Shown piece by piece: positions 63,767 to 64,000 of a stretch of 64,000 nucleotides of DNA. Positions within the stretch are counted from its first letter, which is position 1. Every line of letters starts with the position of its first letter. Origin of the DNA: Acidisoma sp. L85 (GTDB lineage Bacteria > Pseudomonadota > Alphaproteobacteria > Acetobacterales > Acetobacteraceae); assembly GCF_009765865.1 (NCBI RefSeq), contig NZ_LMUQ01000049.1, forward strand, positions 74,351 to 138,350, written 5' to 3'. The notes beneath the pieces were generated by a model. It saw only the letters and a list, made by a program, of their open reading frames with translations. It had not been told where the DNA came from and did not search any database. The position numbers and the translations under genes are program-made.

Positions 63767-64000
63767 CTATTTCACGGACGAAAAGCTGGTCGGCGCGAGG
63801 AATTCGTTCACGATATTGCTGACGAGCGCGCCGTCCTTCTCCGTCTCCGCGCGCTTGGCGATCCAATCCGCGTCGCTCTGGAACGCCGTCCATTTCGTTT
63901 CCCGCTCCGCCATGCTCTCCCATGCCAGCAGATAGGTCAGCGACTGATTTGAGGATCCTACCAAAGTCGTCCAGAAGCCGGCTTGCCGGATTCCATGGCG
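63767..64000 (-). CDS. NIPSNAP family protein (partial, cut by the window end)
   Basis: The last 77 codons of a minus-strand gene. The frame is open to the window end and reads RHGIRQAGFWTTLVGSSNQS, then LTYLLAWESMAERE and WTAFQSDADWIAKRA. This is the C-terminal half of NIPSNAP domain proteins, small alpha-beta barrels of about 105-110 residues of unclear role. The codons upstream of 63964 in the same frame belong to it. It converges on the aldolase gene. Confidence 0.85.
   Translation of the reverse strand, partial: RHGIRQAGFWTTLVGSSNQSLTYLLAWESMAERETKWTAFQSDADWIAKRAETEKDGALVSNIVNEFLAPTSFSSVK

Overview
The window reads as chromosomal DNA of a GC-rich alphaproteobacterium, most likely Rhodospirillales/Acetobacteraceae. 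The grounds are the complete nuoA-N operon followed by birA, coaX, rnj and a DUF1467 gene, the order tig-clpP-clpX-lon, a CtrA-type response regulator, and frequent GTG/TTG starts with ATGA/TGATG/GTGA stop-start overlaps. The taxon is inferred from gene order and protein character; no database search was possible.

Layout. (1) 0.4-7.8 kb: a small XRE regulator, then six tightly coupled genes resembling hydrogenase-4 (hyfB, C, E, F, G, I). The large subunit lacks both CxxC motifs that hold the [NiFe] centre, while the small subunit keeps its 4Fe-4S cysteines, so this looks like an energy-converting-hydrogenase-related (Ehr) complex rather than a hydrogenase. (2) 7.8-11.3 kb: an EmrAB-type efflux pair divergent from an HxlR regulator. 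(3) 11.3-21.8 kb: a catabolic block: HutC-type regulator, NitT/TauT ABC transporter, a HisD paralogue with altered zinc-site residues, a zinc alcohol dehydrogenase, two SDRs and LutABC. Its logic suggests oxidation of a small diol or polyol (possibly a sulfonated C3 diol) to a 2-hydroxyacid and then a 2-oxoacid. (4) 21.8-30.2 kb: DUF305 protein, bifunctional NAD(P)HX repair enzyme, tRNA-Leu, then tig, clpP, clpX and lon, ending in a clear terminator. (5) 30.3-48.8 kb: tRNA-Val and tRNA-Asp, the full 14-gene complex I operon, biotin ligase, type III pantothenate kinase, ribonuclease J and a DUF1467 membrane protein. (6) 48.8-52.6 kb: tRNA-Val, a metallo-beta-lactamase-fold hydrolase, a CtrA-like regulator behind an AT-rich leader, tRNA-Ser, and about 1.6 kb of poorly coding sequence. 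(7) 52.6-58.0 kb: an SDR and a branched-chain-amino-acid-type (Liv) ABC transporter. (8) 58.0-64 kb: a ribose/galactose-type ABC importer on the minus strand, divergent from an HpcH/HpaI-class aldolase, then a NIPSNAP gene cut by the window end.

The window therefore carries two complex-I-related machines: the canonical Nuo complex and a NiFe-less Hyf-like complex of unknown chemistry. The second, and the HisD-paralogue/Lut catabolic block, are the parts most likely to hold undescribed biology.
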